The notes below the pieces were generated by a model. It saw only the letters and a list, made by a program, of their open reading frames with translations. It did no database searches and was not told where the DNA came from. Positions 14,641 through 24,544 of a stretch of 33,950 nt of DNA are shown piece by piece. Position 1 is the first letter of the stretch; each line of letters begins with the position of its first letter. The DNA is taken from NCBI GenBank assembly GCA_947473125.1, contig CANJDH010000050.1:1-33950 (forward strand). The letters run 5' to 3'. This stretch comes from Burkholderiales bacterium (GTDB lineage: Bacteria > Pseudomonadota > Gammaproteobacteria > Burkholderiales > JAEUOS01). The translations under genes were made by a program, and so were the position numbers.

Positions 14641-16281
14641 TCAGGCCGTGGGCAGCTTGTAGCCCTTGAACTGCTCGCGTAGCTTGGTCTTGAGCATCTT
14701 GCCGGTGGCGCCCAGCGGAATCGCATCGGTAAACGCCACGTCATCCGGCAACCACCATTTGGCGATCTTGCCCTCGAAGAACTTGAGCAGCTCCTCACGC
14801 GTCAAGTCCATGCCGGGGCGTTTGACGACGATCAGTAGCGGCCTCTCGTCCCACTTTGGGTGGAGCACGCCAATCACGGCGGCCTGTTGCACCGCCGGGT
14901 GCGCTACCGCAATGTTCTCCAGATCGATCGAGCTGATCCACTCGCCGCCGGACTTGATCACGTCCTTGCTGCGGTCGGTGATCTGCATGTAGCCGTCCGC
15001 GCTGATGGTGGCCACATCACCGGTGGGAAACCAGCCTTCAATCAGCGGATCGCCACCCTCCCCTTTGAAATACTCGCGCACTACCCAGGGCCCCTTGACC
15101 ATCAAGTTGCCGAAGGCCTTGCCGTCCCAAGGCAATTCCTTGCCGGTGTCATCGACGATTTTCATGTCGACGCCGAACACGGCACGGCCTTGCGTGACTT
15201 CAATCGCGAACTGCTCTTCCTTGGACAATCCCAGGTGTTTGGTCTTGAGATTGCACACGGTTCCCAGCGGCGACATCTCGGTCATGCCCCAGGCATGCAG
15301 CACCTTGACGCCGTATTCGTCCTGGAACGACTTGATCATGGCCGGTGGGCAGGATGAACCGCCGATCACCGTGCTCTTCAGGGTGGAGAAGCGCAGGTTG
15401 TGCTGCTTCATGTGGGTGAGCAAGCCCAGCCACACGGTCGGCACACCGGCCGACATGGTGACCTTCTCGGCTTCAAACAGGTCGTGGACGCTCTTGCCAT
15501 CGAGCTGCGCGCCGGGGAACACCATCTTGGCGCCGACCAGCGGGCACGAATAGGCCAGCCCCCACGAGTTCACATGGAACATCGGCACCACCGGCAGGAT
15601 GCAGTCCCTTGCCGAGCAATTAAGCGTATCCGGCAACGCGGAGGCGAGCGCGTGAATCACCGTGGAACGATGGCTGTAGAGCGCACCCTTGGGGTTACCA
15701 GTCGTACCCGAGGTATAGCAAAGGGACGAAGCGGTGTTCTCGTCAAACTCTGGCCACACGAATGCGTCCGGCTCGGGCGCAATCATCTCCTCATAGCACT
15801 GAAGGTTCGGCACCTTGGTCTCCGCCTTGGACAATTCGGGCATGTGCGCCCGGTCGGTCATGAGCACAAAGGTCTTGCAGGTGGTCAGCAAGGGCGCAAT
15901 CGCCTCGACCAGCGGCAGAAAGGTGAGGTCGAAAAACAGCACCTTGTCCTCGGCATGATTCGCAATCCAGGCAATCTGCTCTGGGAAGAGCCGCGGATTG
16001 ACGGTATGCATCACCGCGCCAATGCCGGAGATGCCGTAGTACAGCTCGAAGTGGCGATAGCCGTTCCAGGCCAGTGTGGCGATACGATCACCAAGGGCCA
16101 CGCCCGATTTGCCCAGTGCATTTGCCAGTTTGCGCGCCCGCTTGCCCGCATCCAGATAGGTGTAGCGGTGGATTCCGCCTTCTATCGCACGCGAAACGAT
16201 TTCGGTGTCGGGGTGGTGGCGCGCCGCATGCTCAATGATGTTCGAAATGAGCAGCGGCTGGCTTTGCATCAAGCCGAGCAT
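14641..16281 (-). CDS. Acyl-CoA ligase (AMP-forming), 3-methylthiopropionyl-CoA ligase-like
   Basis: This 546-residue adenylate-forming enzyme activates a carboxylic acid to its CoA thioester using ATP. Visible motifs are the P-loop-like YTSGTTGNPKG at about 189-199, the adenylate-binding region HAWGMTEMSPLGT, GWFPTGDVATI with the ribose-binding Asp, DRSKDVIKSGGEWISS (hinge), and the catalytic C-terminal Lys in PLGATGKMLKTKLRE. The N terminus MLGLMQSQPLLISNIIEHAA and VNPRLFPEQIAWIANHAEDK resemble DmdB-type ligases of the DMSP demethylation pathway as I know them. Medium-chain fatty acids are an alternative. AGAGGAG lies seven bases before ATG 16281, so the longer frame to 16350 is rejected. 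It is not in an operon with its neighbours. Confidence 0.87.
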   Translation of the reverse strand: MLGLMQSQPLLISNIIEHAARHHPDTEIVSRAIEGGIHRYTYLDAGKRARKLANALGKSGVALGDRIATLAWNGYRHFELYYGISGIGAVMHTVNPRLFPEQIAWIANHAEDKVLFFDLTFLPLVEAIAPLLTTCKTFVLMTDRAHMPELSKAETKVPNLQCYEEMIAPEPDAFVWPEFDENTASSLCYTSGTTGNPKGALYSHRSTVIHALASALPDTLNCSARDCILPVVPMFHVNSWGLAYSCPLVGAKMVFPGAQLDGKSVHDLFEAEKVTMSAGVPTVWLGLLTHMKQHNLRFSTLKSTVIGGSSCPPAMIKSFQDEYGVKVLHAWGMTEMSPLGTVCNLKTKHLGLSKEEQFAIEVTQGRAVFGVDMKIVDDTGKELPWDGKAFGNLMVKGPWVVREYFKGEGGDPLIEGWFPTGDVATISADGYMQITDRSKDVIKSGGEWISSIDLENIAVAHPAVQQAAVIGVLHPKWDERPLLIVVKRPGMDLTREELLKFFEGKIAKWWLPDDVAFTDAIPLGATGKMLKTKLREQFKGYKLPTA

Positions 16282-16360
16282 AGTGTGTCTCCTCTGAAAT
16301 TTTTTGCGCTTTTGATCGAGAAGAATTATAGCGGCGCACCCATGTGCCATCAGAATTGAA

Positions 16361-16390
16361 AAGGCCCGTCGGGTTCTCCCGCCGGGCCTT
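16361..16390 (-). terminator. Rho-independent terminator of the FecR-like gene
   Basis: On the minus strand AAGGCCCG, a GGCGGG-type inner stem and CGGGCCTT form a 13-pair hairpin with one mismatch and an AGAA loop. It is followed by a short T run. It lies about 55 bp after the stop of the gene ending at 16444. Confidence 0.75.
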
Positions 16391-16443
16391 GCCTTATTGC
16401 CCTGCTTTGCGCGCGCCCTGGTGGCGCGCCGACGCTGTTTGCC

Positions 16444-17094
16444 CTACTTGCCGCTGACCCAGGCAGCCAGTTCCTTGACTTCCTGGCTGTTCGGCTGCTT
16501 GGCCTGCATGGTCTGCACCACGGCCTTCATATCGTCATACAGCATGTAGTCCTGCAACACGGTGTAAAGGTACATCTCGGGGGTGATGTCATCTGCGGGG
16601 CTGGTGCCCTTCCATGATTCATAGGTTTTCTTGGCTTGCGCCACTTCGGCAGCCTGTGCCGGCGTCAGATTCGGTTTGACGCCGCGCACCGTCACGCCGC
16701 CGGCACGACCGAGCTTGGCAATCTGGATCACTTCGGCGGTCTGTGACAGCTTTGCCGGCACGCCGCCAGGCAACTGCGAGACCACCGGGGTGCCGCTTTG
16801 CGCCTCACCTGCCTTGGAGCCGGCCTTGAAGCTTGATGGCCCTTTCCACATTTCCTGGCGGCCACCTTCAAAATAGACGATACGCAGCACGCCGCCATCG
16901 GCAATCGTGAACTTGTCGCCTTCGCGCACTTTCATGAACGGCGCAGCCTTGGCGCCGACCGCGCCAGAACCCTGATACGAGACGTCGCCCTGCAGCTGGT
17001 TGACCAAGCCGACATCGGCGGCAGCCCATGCCGCGAACGACGACGCCGCCGACAGCGCTACAAAAACCTTGGCAGATGTTCTGATCATGCTCAT
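16444..17094 (-). CDS. Exported FecR-like domain protein
   Basis: This 216-residue protein is periplasmic, with the signal peptide MSMIRTSAKVFVALSAASSF ending around AAWAAA. A FecR-like beta domain follows at about residues 27-100. Its pattern is VGLVNQLQGDVSY, then KVREGDKFTIADGGVLRIVY and EGGRQEMWKGPSSFKAGS, the usual order of short strands with a late hydrophobic strand. The C-terminal half is helical (PAQAAEVAQAKKTYESWKG; DYMLYDDMKAVVQTMQAKQ) and resembles a TPR-like hairpin. ATG 17094 has GGAG seven bases upstream. It follows the cyclase gene by 188 bp, possibly with its own promoter, and ends at a terminator. FecR domains usually bind signals or cell-wall material. The function here is inferred from the partners. 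Confidence 0.75.
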   Translation of the reverse strand: MSMIRTSAKVFVALSAASSFAAWAAADVGLVNQLQGDVSYQGSGAVGAKAAPFMKVREGDKFTIADGGVLRIVYFEGGRQEMWKGPSSFKAGSKAGEAQSGTPVVSQLPGGVPAKLSQTAEVIQIAKLGRAGGVTVRGVKPNLTPAQAAEVAQAKKTYESWKGTSPADDITPEMYLYTVLQDYMLYDDMKAVVQTMQAKQPNSQEVKELAAWVSGK

Positions 17095-17142
17095 GCTTTT
17101 TCTCCGTCCCGGATTCGCGGGTGACCGGGTCTTAGTGGACCA

Positions 17143-17148
17143 ATTATG
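17143..17148 (-). promoter_or_regulatory. Possible -10 element for the FecR-like gene
   Basis: CATAAT on the minus strand lies about 48 bases before the start at 17094. No convincing -35 is visible 16-18 bp upstream. The gap to the cyclase gene is large enough for an internal promoter. Confidence 0.35.
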
Positions 17149-17282
17149 CACCGATTAACGCCAGTGACCTAAGGACATTTTTCACATCCGGCGAGCCACC
17201 CCGATTACCTTTATTAATGAAAATCAATGGGTTGAAGTGATGCGATACTTTCCGTCTACAGCGGTCACCTCAGCGGCCACCT

Positions 17283-19229
17283 CTATTGATCGCCCGCCGC
17301 CCCGGTTTGTCCGACATCCTGCACCCCGAGAATTTCCACCACATTGACCTCGGCGCTGCGCCCCTTGACGTGAATGCTATTGCCTTCCCCGGTGACGACG
17401 CCTGCGCCTGCCGCTTCCAGCGTGGTGCGGCTCGCCACGATGCGCCAGCCAAGTTCCTTGGTCATGCCTTCGAGGCGCGAGGCCGTATTCACCGTATCGC
17501 CGATGATGGTGTACTCGCGGCGCTTGTCGGTGCCGATGTCGCCGGAAATCACCGTGCCGGTGTGCAGGCCGATGCCGATGTCGAATCGCGGCAGCCCGCG
17601 GTCCGGAAAGCGCTGCTCCATCCAGCCGCGAAACTCGTCGGTGGCGCGCAGCATGCCGATCGCCGCATTGATCGCACGGCGCGCATGATCCGGATACGGC
17701 ACCGGCGAGCCGAACATCGCCATCACCGCGTCACCGATGTACTTGTTGACGTTACCGCGCTCATTGAGGATCGGCTCGCACACCTTGCCGAAGTAGGTGT
17801 TGAGCATCTCCACCACTTCGTGCGCCGTGAGCTTCTCGGAAATGGTGGTGAAGTTGCGAATGTCGGAGAACAGCACCGTCACCTCCATCTCCTGGCCCTT
17901 CAAGTCAACGCCCTCGCCCTCGCCGCGCTGGGTGATGAGCAGGTCGACGACGTCGTCCGAAACATAGCTGCCAAACATGGTGCGCAGGCGGCGCCGTTCG
18001 CGCTCTTCCCCGGTCAGACGCAGTGCCAGGGTCAGCAGGAACGCCAGCAACACCGTGAACTGCGCGGCGGCGGTCGGGAAGATCCAGTCGAGCTTGAACA
18101 GCTGGTAGGACGCGAAGGCGGCAATCAATGACAAGGCCAGGCCGAACGCCGCGCCGATAAACGGATTGCGGCGCAGAAACATGAACGCGGAAAGCGCCGC
18201 CGCCGACAGGATCAGCGCCATCCCCACCGGGCGCGGCAAGTCGCGCGGGTAGCGCCCGGTCATCAGGGTTTCAACAATGTTCGCGTGCACCTCGCCGCCG
18301 GTCATCTGGGTGCGCTCAAAGCCGGGCAGCCCGCGCGAATACGGCGTCAGGTGGGTGTCCTGCAGGCTCGATGAATCGTGTGCGGTAATCAGCACGACCC
18401 GCCCCGCCAGTGCCTTCACTTCGGGCAGCGCCAGGGCATTGGGTTCGAACAGGCGCGACATCGACACCCGCGGAATCGATCCTGTCGGGCCAATGAAGCC
18501 GATGCGCCGGTAATGGATCGCGCGGGGAATCTCGTCTCCCGCCATGTGCCAGGCGGGAGACGCCGGGTCCTGCTGCGAGGCACGCAAAGCCATCAGCGTC
18601 GAGAAGCCTAGCCCGGGCAAGCCCTCCTGGGTGACCAGCACCGGCAGGTAGCGCCGCACAATGCTGTCGGCCTCGGGGTAGAGGTTGGCCATGCCGACAT
18701 CCTGCAACTGGTTCGGCAACAGGAAAAAATGCTCCGGGGGCGGCAGTGCCTGCTTGATCTCGCCCGATGAGGTTTCGTACAAATGCCCGACCAGCACCTT
18801 GTTGCCGGCCGCAAGGCGCTCGCGAAAACCGGCGTCATAGGTGCGACTGACGTTGCTCTCCGGCAGGTTGAGGCGCTTTAGCCAGGTCTCGGCGCTGGTG
18901 GCATAGGTAAAGTCGAGGCCGACCACGTTGGCCTTGGCGTCTTCAAGCACTTTCATGGCGGTGGCAAAGTGCGGCTGCCAGAACGCCAGCGGATCATCCT
19001 TGAGGCGGTCAAAGGTGTCGTCATCCACCGACACGATCGCCACGTGCAGTGCCTCGCGTCGCTTGCCAGCGACCAGGTGCCAGGCGTCGAAATAAAAATC
19101 GTCGAAGCTCTTCAGCGAACCCTGCCAGTCAGCGGCGATCATCGCCCCGGCGGCAATCGCCGTGACGAGTACATAGCGCTGCCATTCGCGGGTCAGGCGG
19201 CGAAAACCCGTGGAGAAGGTGAACGCCAT
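17283..19229 (-). CDS. CHASE2-domain class III adenylate cyclase
   Basis: This 648-residue membrane protein makes cAMP from ATP. A first membrane helix lies at about 19-35, a CHASE2 sensor domain in the periplasm at about 40-325 (VAIVSVDDDTFDRL; GRVVLITAHDSSSLQD), then three helices at about 333-352, 356-376 and 382-403. The cyclase domain spans about 448-600. All catalytic residues are present: metal-binding Asp456 (FSDIRNFT) and Asp500 (KYIGDAVMAMFG), Lys496 for adenine, Thr574 (EYTIIGD), and Asn581 and Arg585 (NTASR). The Lys/Thr pair marks class IIIb and adenylate rather than guanylate use. ATG 19229 lies 1 nt after the CHAT gene stop, so translation is coupled. The frame to 19340 is rejected because it overlaps that gene. 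Confidence 0.92.
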   Translation of the reverse strand: MAFTFSTGFRRLTREWQRYVLVTAIAAGAMIAADWQGSLKSFDDFYFDAWHLVAGKRREALHVAIVSVDDDTFDRLKDDPLAFWQPHFATAMKVLEDAKANVVGLDFTYATSAETWLKRLNLPESNVSRTYDAGFRERLAAGNKVLVGHLYETSSGEIKQALPPPEHFFLLPNQLQDVGMANLYPEADSIVRRYLPVLVTQEGLPGLGFSTLMALRASQQDPASPAWHMAGDEIPRAIHYRRIGFIGPTGSIPRVSMSRLFEPNALALPEVKALAGRVVLITAHDSSSLQDTHLTPYSRGLPGFERTQMTGGEVHANIVETLMTGRYPRDLPRPVGMALILSAAALSAFMFLRRNPFIGAAFGLALSLIAAFASYQLFKLDWIFPTAAAQFTVLLAFLLTLALRLTGEERERRRLRTMFGSYVSDDVVDLLITQRGEGEGVDLKGQEMEVTVLFSDIRNFTTISEKLTAHEVVEMLNTYFGKVCEPILNERGNVNKYIGDAVMAMFGSPVPYPDHARRAINAAIGMLRATDEFRGWMEQRFPDRGLPRFDIGIGLHTGTVISGDIGTDKRREYTIIGDTVNTASRLEGMTKELGWRIVASRTTLEAAGAGVVTGEGNSIHVKGRSAEVNVVEILGVQDVGQTGAAGDQ

Positions 19230-19230
19230 G

Positions 19231-22200
19231 TCAGTCACCCACCACGACAAACGGCGCCCAGAAAAACGGGTGCGCACGCGAAAACGAACGGCCTTCGCTC
19301 TGGTAGACGCTGGCGACCAGCGCCTGTTGCGCGGCACCAAGCGCTTCGGCGGTGGTCTTGCCGTTCTTGAGCTCGCGGAACGTGCCGGTCACCAGCGCCT
19401 GGGTCGCGACGCTGTCGACCGACCAGTGGCTCACGATCAGCAATTTCGCTCCGGCGTACATGAAGGAGCGCGTCAGGCCGGCAAAGCCTTCGCCGTTGCT
19501 CGATGACTGCGAATCCCCCGCCGTATTGCAGGCCGACAGCACCACCAGTTCGGCCGACAGCTCAAGGTCTTCAATCACCTCGCGCATCGACAACAGGCCG
19601 TCTTCGCCCTGCAGGTCGCCGGTGAGCGTCATCGCCAGCGCCGGCTGCGCCAGGGCACCCTTGTTCGGTGTGCCGCTACGCGACACCACGCCTTCGGCAT
19701 CGAGCGACAAATCGATGTTCTGCAAAAAGTCCGTGCCCAGAAAGCCGTGGGTGGCAAACAGCACGTAGCGCACGTCCTTGAGGATGCCCGACTTGGCGCG
19801 TTTTTCCTGGGCCTCTCCGCGCATCAGCACCGACGTCTCTCCTCCGACAATCGACGCAACCTCGCGCGCCTCGGCGGCAGTTTCCGAAAGCCGCGGAATG
19901 CGCGCCCCGCCCGCCGGCAACGTGGCGGCCAGCACACCGAGCAGGGTGCGCGTCTGCGGGTTATAGGTCGCCGGCGTGCCGTCCTCACCGCCGAAAATCG
20001 CATCGGCAAATGCCACCAGCTGCTTGCTGTAGCGCGCCGGCGGTTTCGGGTTGATGCGCTGCGACGCCAGCGCCGCCAGACTCGGCAGATAGTTGAAACG
20101 AAACGCATTGCCGGCGAACGGCAGCGTCGCATATTCGGCCAGAAACGGCTTGTCGGCGCCGCCATTGCCGCCGGCACGCGCAGCATCGAATTTGGCGCGC
20201 TCATCGTTGCCGAAACGCGTCACCATCAGCTCAAACGGCAAGGTATACAGCGGGCCGTCGGCCACCACCAGCACACGCTTGGCGCCTTGCAGGGTTGCCG
20301 CCACCGGTTGCATCAGGTCGCGATACAAGCCGGCCAGCAATTGCGGATCCATTTCGCGCAACACGATCAGGGGTTCGCCCCCGGCGATGCGTTCCATCGG
20401 CCGGCGCAGGCGCTGCACGCGGCGCGTGAGGTCGTCGCGCGAGACCCGCGTCACCGCCATCTGGAACTTGTCGCGCGTCATCGCAAAAATGATCGCCTCA
20501 TTGGGCAACAGCGCATAGGTGACAAGGACCTCGCCTTCACGCAGCAGGGTTTTTTGCAGCTCGTCCGCTGTCACCGGGCGCGGATTGGTCAATTCCATGA
20601 AGCGCGGATAATCGCGCCACAATTCGTCTTCGGCGGCCTTGAGAACGGCTTCCTGCTCGGCGATCTGGCGCCCGATCTGGGCTTTTTGCGCGGCGGCCCC
20701 GGCTTGCGCGTCGGCCACCGACAGCAGTGCGAAGCGCAATGCGGTGATGCGTTCCTGGGCGGTCTCGCGGCGCTTCTTGGCCGCCGCGAACGCCGGTGCG
20801 TCGGAGAACCGCGCCACGTCCGCCTGGCGCAGCATCTCGGAAAACACCCGGGACTGGCTACGCGAGGCCACCGCCAGCGCTTCACGCTCAAAGCCCTGGC
20901 CCGGCGTTTGCGCGTGCAAGGCCACCAGGATGCGTATCAACTCGCGATAAACGTAGGCAAACTGCCCGAGGAAGGCCTGGCGCGACTCTTCGGTCTGCCC
21001 CTGGCTTTGCGCATACAGCGCTTCGAGCGCATCGACCGACTCGCGGTAGTAGGGTACGGCGTCGCGCAACCGGCCGCGTCGCGCCATGCTGTAGGCCATG
21101 CTGCTGGCGTTGACCAGCAGGTTGCGCGGCACGCGCGCCTCGCGCGCGTTGGCCACCGCCTTGCCATACAGCTCCTCGGCTTGCACGCTCTTGCCCTGGC
21201 GGTCATAAGTGATGGCCAGCGTCGTGAGCATGCTTGCCGTGTCGAGATGGGTACTGCCCAGAGACTTTTCGGCGATTGCCAATGCGCGCATGTGCAGCGG
21301 TTCAGCCTCACCATAGCGCCCACGCCCGGTGAGCAGTACCGCCAGGTTGTTCAGCGTCGCGGCCGTCGAAGGGTGGTTCTCCCCGAGGGTTTTTTCCTGC
21401 ACCGCAAGCGCGCGCCGATACAGCGTTTCGGTTTCCGAGGCCTGGGCAAAATCGCGCACACCACCGCGCACCCGGCGCGCCGGTGGGCCGTTCAGATCGT
21501 CCTGTTTGCTTTGCTCGAAGAGCGAATTGGCCACGTTGTTGAGGCTGATCGCGGTGTCCGGGTGCTCCGGCCCAAGGACTTTTTCGCGCGCCACCATGAC
21601 GCGCCGAAACATCGCCTCGGCCTCCTTGAACTTACCCTGCAGCATCATCACGCTGCCCAGGTTGGTGAGCGTCGCCAGAGTGGTCGGGTGGTCTGGCGGC
21701 AGCTGCTTTTCATGCACCGCCAGCGCCTGCCGGTGCAGCGACTCAGCCTGGCTGAAATTCCCCTGCGCGGCCGCAGATTGCGCCTGGCTCGCCAGGCGCA
21801 CAGCTTCTACGGACCCTGCGCCCGGTGCTGCGGCGGATCCCGCCACCGGACGCGCCGCTACGGCAGCCTGCGCGGTCTGGCCAAGCTGCCCACTCTTGCC
21901 CTGGCGATCCAGCACCCGCGCCAGATTGGCCAAGGTCACCGCAGTATCCGGATGGTCCCGGCCCTGCTTCTTTTCCTTGACGGCGAGGGCGCGGCGCAGC
22001 AACAACTCCGCATCCGAGAAATTGCCCTGCCGCTCCAGCACCAGGCCAAGATTGTTGAGCATCGCGCCGGAGAACTCGTGCTCGGCACCCAGGCGGCGCT
22101 CGTAAATACCCAAGGCCTGGCGAAAACTGGCTTCCGCTTCCGACAGGTTGTTGTTGCGCAATTGCGCCGCCCCCAGCCCCGACCAGCTGCTCGCCACATT

Positions 22201-22461
22201 GGGATCATTGGCGCCGAAGCCGGCGGTGCCCGCCGCCACCGCCTGCTTGCCGAGGGCTTCGGCTTGCGCATAGTCCCCCTTGGCGAGCGCCCCATCCGCC
22301 TGGCCTTGCAACTCCTGCCAGCGCTGCGCATCGCGCAGCGAAATCGGCCGCGAACCTTGCGCCAGCACCACTGTCACAGCCTGGAACAGCAACAGCCAGA
22401 CGATACAATGCAGCAGCCGCAAGTTGGACAGCCTGAACAGTGCGTTGACCGATCGTTGCAT
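19231..22461 (-). CDS. Exported TPR-CHAT caspase-like protease
   Basis: This 1076-residue protein has an N-terminal hydrophobic signal ([20 protein letters not shown], cleavage near residue 35). A tetratricopeptide region of kinesin-light-chain type follows at about 45-480, with repeats such as [20 protein letters not shown] and [21 protein letters not shown] helical, coiled-coil-like segment lies at about 560-617 and the CHAT peptidase domain at about 720-1076. The dyad is present: His905 in [10 protein letters not shown] and Cys978 in [10 protein letters not shown], with [15 protein letters not shown] and [13 protein letters not shown] after it. A Gly/Ala-rich linker at about 200-215 interrupts the TPRs. 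ATG 22461 (AAGGGG upstream) gives the signal peptide. The longer frame to 22665 overlaps selO. The start lies 45 bp from the divergent selO start. Confidence 0.92.
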   Translation of the reverse strand: MQRSVNALFRLSNLRLLHCIVWLLLFQAVTVVLAQGSRPISLRDAQRWQELQGQADGALAKGDYAQAEALGKQAVAAGTAGFGANDPNVASSWSGLGAAQLRNNNLSEAEASFRQALGIYERRLGAEHEFSGAMLNNLGLVLERQGNFSDAELLLRRALAVKEKKQGRDHPDTAVTLANLARVLDRQGKSGQLGQTAQAAVAARPVAGSAAAPGAGSVEAVRLASQAQSAAAQGNFSQAESLHRQALAVHEKQLPPDHPTTLATLTNLGSVMMLQGKFKEAEAMFRRVMVAREKVLGPEHPDTAISLNNVANSLFEQSKQDDLNGPPARRVRGGVRDFAQASETETLYRRALAVQEKTLGENHPSTAATLNNLAVLLTGRGRYGEAEPLHMRALAIAEKSLGSTHLDTASMLTTLAITYDRQGKSVQAEELYGKAVANAREARVPRNLLVNASSMAYSMARRGRLRDAVPYYRESVDALEALYAQSQGQTEESRQAFLGQFAYVYRELIRILVALHAQTPGQGFEREALAVASRSQSRVFSEMLRQADVARFSDAPAFAAAKKRRETAQERITALRFALLSVADAQAGAAAQKAQIGRQIAEQEAVLKAAEDELWRDYPRFMELTNPRPVTADELQKTLLREGEVLVTYALLPNEAIIFAMTRDKFQMAVTRVSRDDLTRRVQRLRRPMERIAGGEPLIVLREMDPQLLAGLYRDLMQPVAATLQGAKRVLVVADGPLYTLPFELMVTRFGNDERAKFDAARAGGNGGADKPFLAEYATLPFAGNAFRFNYLPSLAALASQRINPKPPARYSKQLVAFADAIFGGEDGTPATYNPQTRTLLGVLAATLPAGGARIPRLSETAAEAREVASIVGGETSVLMRGEAQEKRAKSGILKDVRYVLFATHGFLGTDFLQNIDLSLDAEGVVSRSGTPNKGALAQPALAMTLTGDLQGEDGLLSMREVIEDLELSAELVVLSACNTAGDSQSSSNGEGFAGLTRSFMYAGAKLLIVSHWSVDSVATQALVTGTFRELKNGKTTAEALGAAQQALVASVYQSEGRSFSRAHPFFWAPFVVVGD

Positions 22462-22506
22462 TACAAAAACCCCTTCGCCGCAAGGGTACCCCAAGGTGAG
22501 TCGTTC

Positions 22507-24021
22507 GTGAATTTTCCGCTTGAGAGCATCCATTTGGCGCAACCCGCCACGTCCTTGCGCCTGCCAGGCACGATCGACTGGGCACCGCGCTTTGGGCGAC
22601 TGCCCGGCAAATTCTATACGCGCCTGGCGCCTACGCCCCTGCCGGCCCCGTATCTGGTGACGCACAACCCGGACGCCCTGGCGCTGATCGGCCTTGACGC
22701 TGCGGCACCGGCCGATCCCGGCTTCACGACGCTATTTACCGGCAACCACGTCCCCGAAGCCACCCGGCCACTTTCGGCAGTCTACGCCGGCCACCAGTTC
22801 GGCACCTATGTGCCGCAACTTGGCGATGGTCGCGCCATCACTATCGGCGAGGCGACCGGTGTCGACGGCGTGCAGGAAGTCCAGCTCAAGGGGGCCGGCC
22901 CGACCCCTTACTCGCGCATGGGCGACGGCCGCGCCGTGTTGCGCTCGTCGATCCGCGAATACCTGTGTTCCGAAGCGATGCACGGTCTGGGCATCCCGAC
23001 CACCCGCGCACTGGCCATCACCGGCTCGGACCAGCCGGTGATTCGCGAAACCGTCGAGACCGCCGCAGTGGTCACGCGCCTGGCACCCTCGTTCGTGCGC
23101 TTTGGGTCGTTCGAATACTGGTACCACCGGCGCGACGCCGACGCCGTGCGCACCCTTGCCGATTTCATGATCGACACCTATTTCCCGAGCATCAGCGGTG
23201 CGCCGGAGCGTTACCCGCGATTCCTCGCTGAAGTGGTCACGCGCACCGCGCAACTGATGGCGCAATGGCAGTCGGTCGGCTTCATGCACGGTGTGATGAA
23301 CACCGACAACATGTCGATCCTCGGGCTGACGCTTGATTACGGCCCGTTCGGTTTCATGGAAGCCTTCGACCCCGACCACATCTGCAACCACTCCGACCAT
23401 CAGGGCCGCTACGCCTACAGCATGCAGCCACGCATCGGCTTGTGGAACCTGTACGCGCTCGGCCAGGCACTGGTGCCGTTGATGGAGCCCGACACCGTCG
23501 AAGCGCAACTGCACACCTACGAACCAGCTTTCGAGACGGCACGGGATGCGCTGCTGCGCGCCAAGCTGGGCCTGTCGAGCGCACACGATGCCGATATCGA
23601 GCTGGTCGACGAGTTGTTCGCCCTGATGGCCGAATCGCATGCCGACTTCACGCTGCTGTTTCGCAACCTGTCGCGGCTGCATGCGGCCGACGCGGGCGCC
23701 GACAGCGCGGTGCGCGACCTGGTCATCAACCGCGCCCGGTTTGACGCCTGGGCGGCACGCTATCGCGCGCGCCTGCAGGCCGAATCGAGCGTCGACGCCG
23801 AACGCGCGGCGCGCATGAACCGCGCCAATCCCAAATACGTGCTGCGCAACTATCTTGCCGAGGTGGCGATCCGCAAGGCGCGCGACGCGCGCGATTTTGG
23901 CGAAATCGAAACCTTGCGCAAGCTGCTCAGCGCGCCGTTCGACGAGCAGCCGGAAAACGAGGCCTACGCCGCCCTGCCTCCGGACTGGGCCGGCCACCTC
24001 GAAGTGTCCTGCTCTTCCTGA
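22507..24021 (+). CDS. selO: Protein adenylyltransferase SelO (YdiU family)
   Basis: This 504-residue pseudokinase-fold enzyme transfers AMP from ATP to Ser, Thr or Tyr residues of target proteins. In E. coli it modifies redox proteins. Family blocks are complete: [78 protein letters not shown] (catalytic and metal-binding Asp/Asn) and [20 protein letters not shown]. The C terminus is CSS, and a Cys near the end is typical of bacterial SelO. The start is GTG 22507 with AAGGTGAG six bases upstream. The frame is open far upstream, but that part is antisense to the CHAT gene. msrB follows 39 bp later, so both are probably co-transcribed as a redox unit. Confidence 0.95.
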   Translation: MNFPLESIHLAQPATSLRLPGTIDWAPRFGRLPGKFYTRLAPTPLPAPYLVTHNPDALALIGLDAAAPADPGFTTLFTGNHVPEATRPLSAVYAGHQFGTYVPQLGDGRAITIGEATGVDGVQEVQLKGAGPTPYSRMGDGRAVLRSSIREYLCSEAMHGLGIPTTRALAITGSDQPVIRETVETAAVVTRLAPSFVRFGSFEYWYHRRDADAVRTLADFMIDTYFPSISGAPERYPRFLAEVVTRTAQLMAQWQSVGFMHGVMNTDNMSILGLTLDYGPFGFMEAFDPDHICNHSDHQGRYAYSMQPRIGLWNLYALGQALVPLMEPDTVEAQLHTYEPAFETARDALLRAKLGLSSAHDADIELVDELFALMAESHADFTLLFRNLSRLHAADAGADSAVRDLVINRARFDAWAARYRARLQAESSVDAERAARMNRANPKYVLRNYLAEVAIRKARDARDFGEIETLRKLLSAPFDEQPENEAYAALPPDWAGHLEVSCSS

Positions 24022-24060
24022 TTCCGTCCCCCAACCCCTTACGTCCGCCAGAGGAGCGCC

Positions 24061-24480
24061 ATGAGCGACGCCGCCACCAACCCGAACCCGACCAAAGTCA
24101 CCAAGACCGACCAGGAATGGAAGGAGCAGTTGTCACCGCTCCAGTTCGATGTCACGCGCAAACACGGTACGGAACGAGCCTTTACCGGCGAATACGCCGA
24201 GCACCACGAAGACGGCGTTTACCTGTGTGTCTGCTGCGGCACGCCGCTCTGGGACGCCAAGCAGAAGTTCGAGTCCGGCACCGGCTGGCCGAGCTTCTGG
24301 CAGCCGGCAATCAAGGAAAACATCGCCACCACCACCGACCGCAGTTTCTTCATGTCGCGCACCGAAGTGCACTGCGCGGTGTGCGATGCGCACCAGGGCC
24401 ATGTGTTCAACGACGGTCCGCAGCCGACCGGGCTGCGCTACTGCATCAACTCGGCCTCGCTCAAGTTTGCCAAACGCTGA
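24061..24480 (+). CDS. msrB: Peptide-methionine (R)-S-oxide reductase MsrB
   Basis: This 139-residue cytosolic enzyme reduces the R-epimer of methionine sulfoxide in proteins. The zinc site is given by two CxxC pairs, Cys56/Cys59 (CVCC) and Cys105/Cys108 (CAVC). The substrate and catalytic blocks are [28 protein letters not shown] and [12 protein letters not shown], with catalytic Cys128. The length is normal. GAGGAGCGCC precedes the ATG. It lies after selO and before yciB, in a run of plus-strand genes with short gaps. Confidence 0.97.
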   Translation: MSDAATNPNPTKVTKTDQEWKEQLSPLQFDVTRKHGTERAFTGEYAEHHEDGVYLCVCCGTPLWDAKQKFESGTGWPSFWQPAIKENIATTTDRSFFMSRTEVHCAVCDAHQGHVFNDGPQPTGLRYCINSASLKFAKR

Positions 24481-24544
24481 ACGGCCGCGCGGCGCCGCCT
24501 GACGGCGCCCGGCAAGCAGGTGCGTGGCGGTACAATTCGAGGCT

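Noticed and set aside
19747-22506. A 2.7-kb stop-free frame on the plus strand, antisense to the CHAT gene and in frame with selO
   Set aside because: The translation is rich in Arg, His and Gln and has no domain, and it mirrors the high-GC codon use of the CHAT gene. SelO homology and a ribosome binding site begin at 22507.
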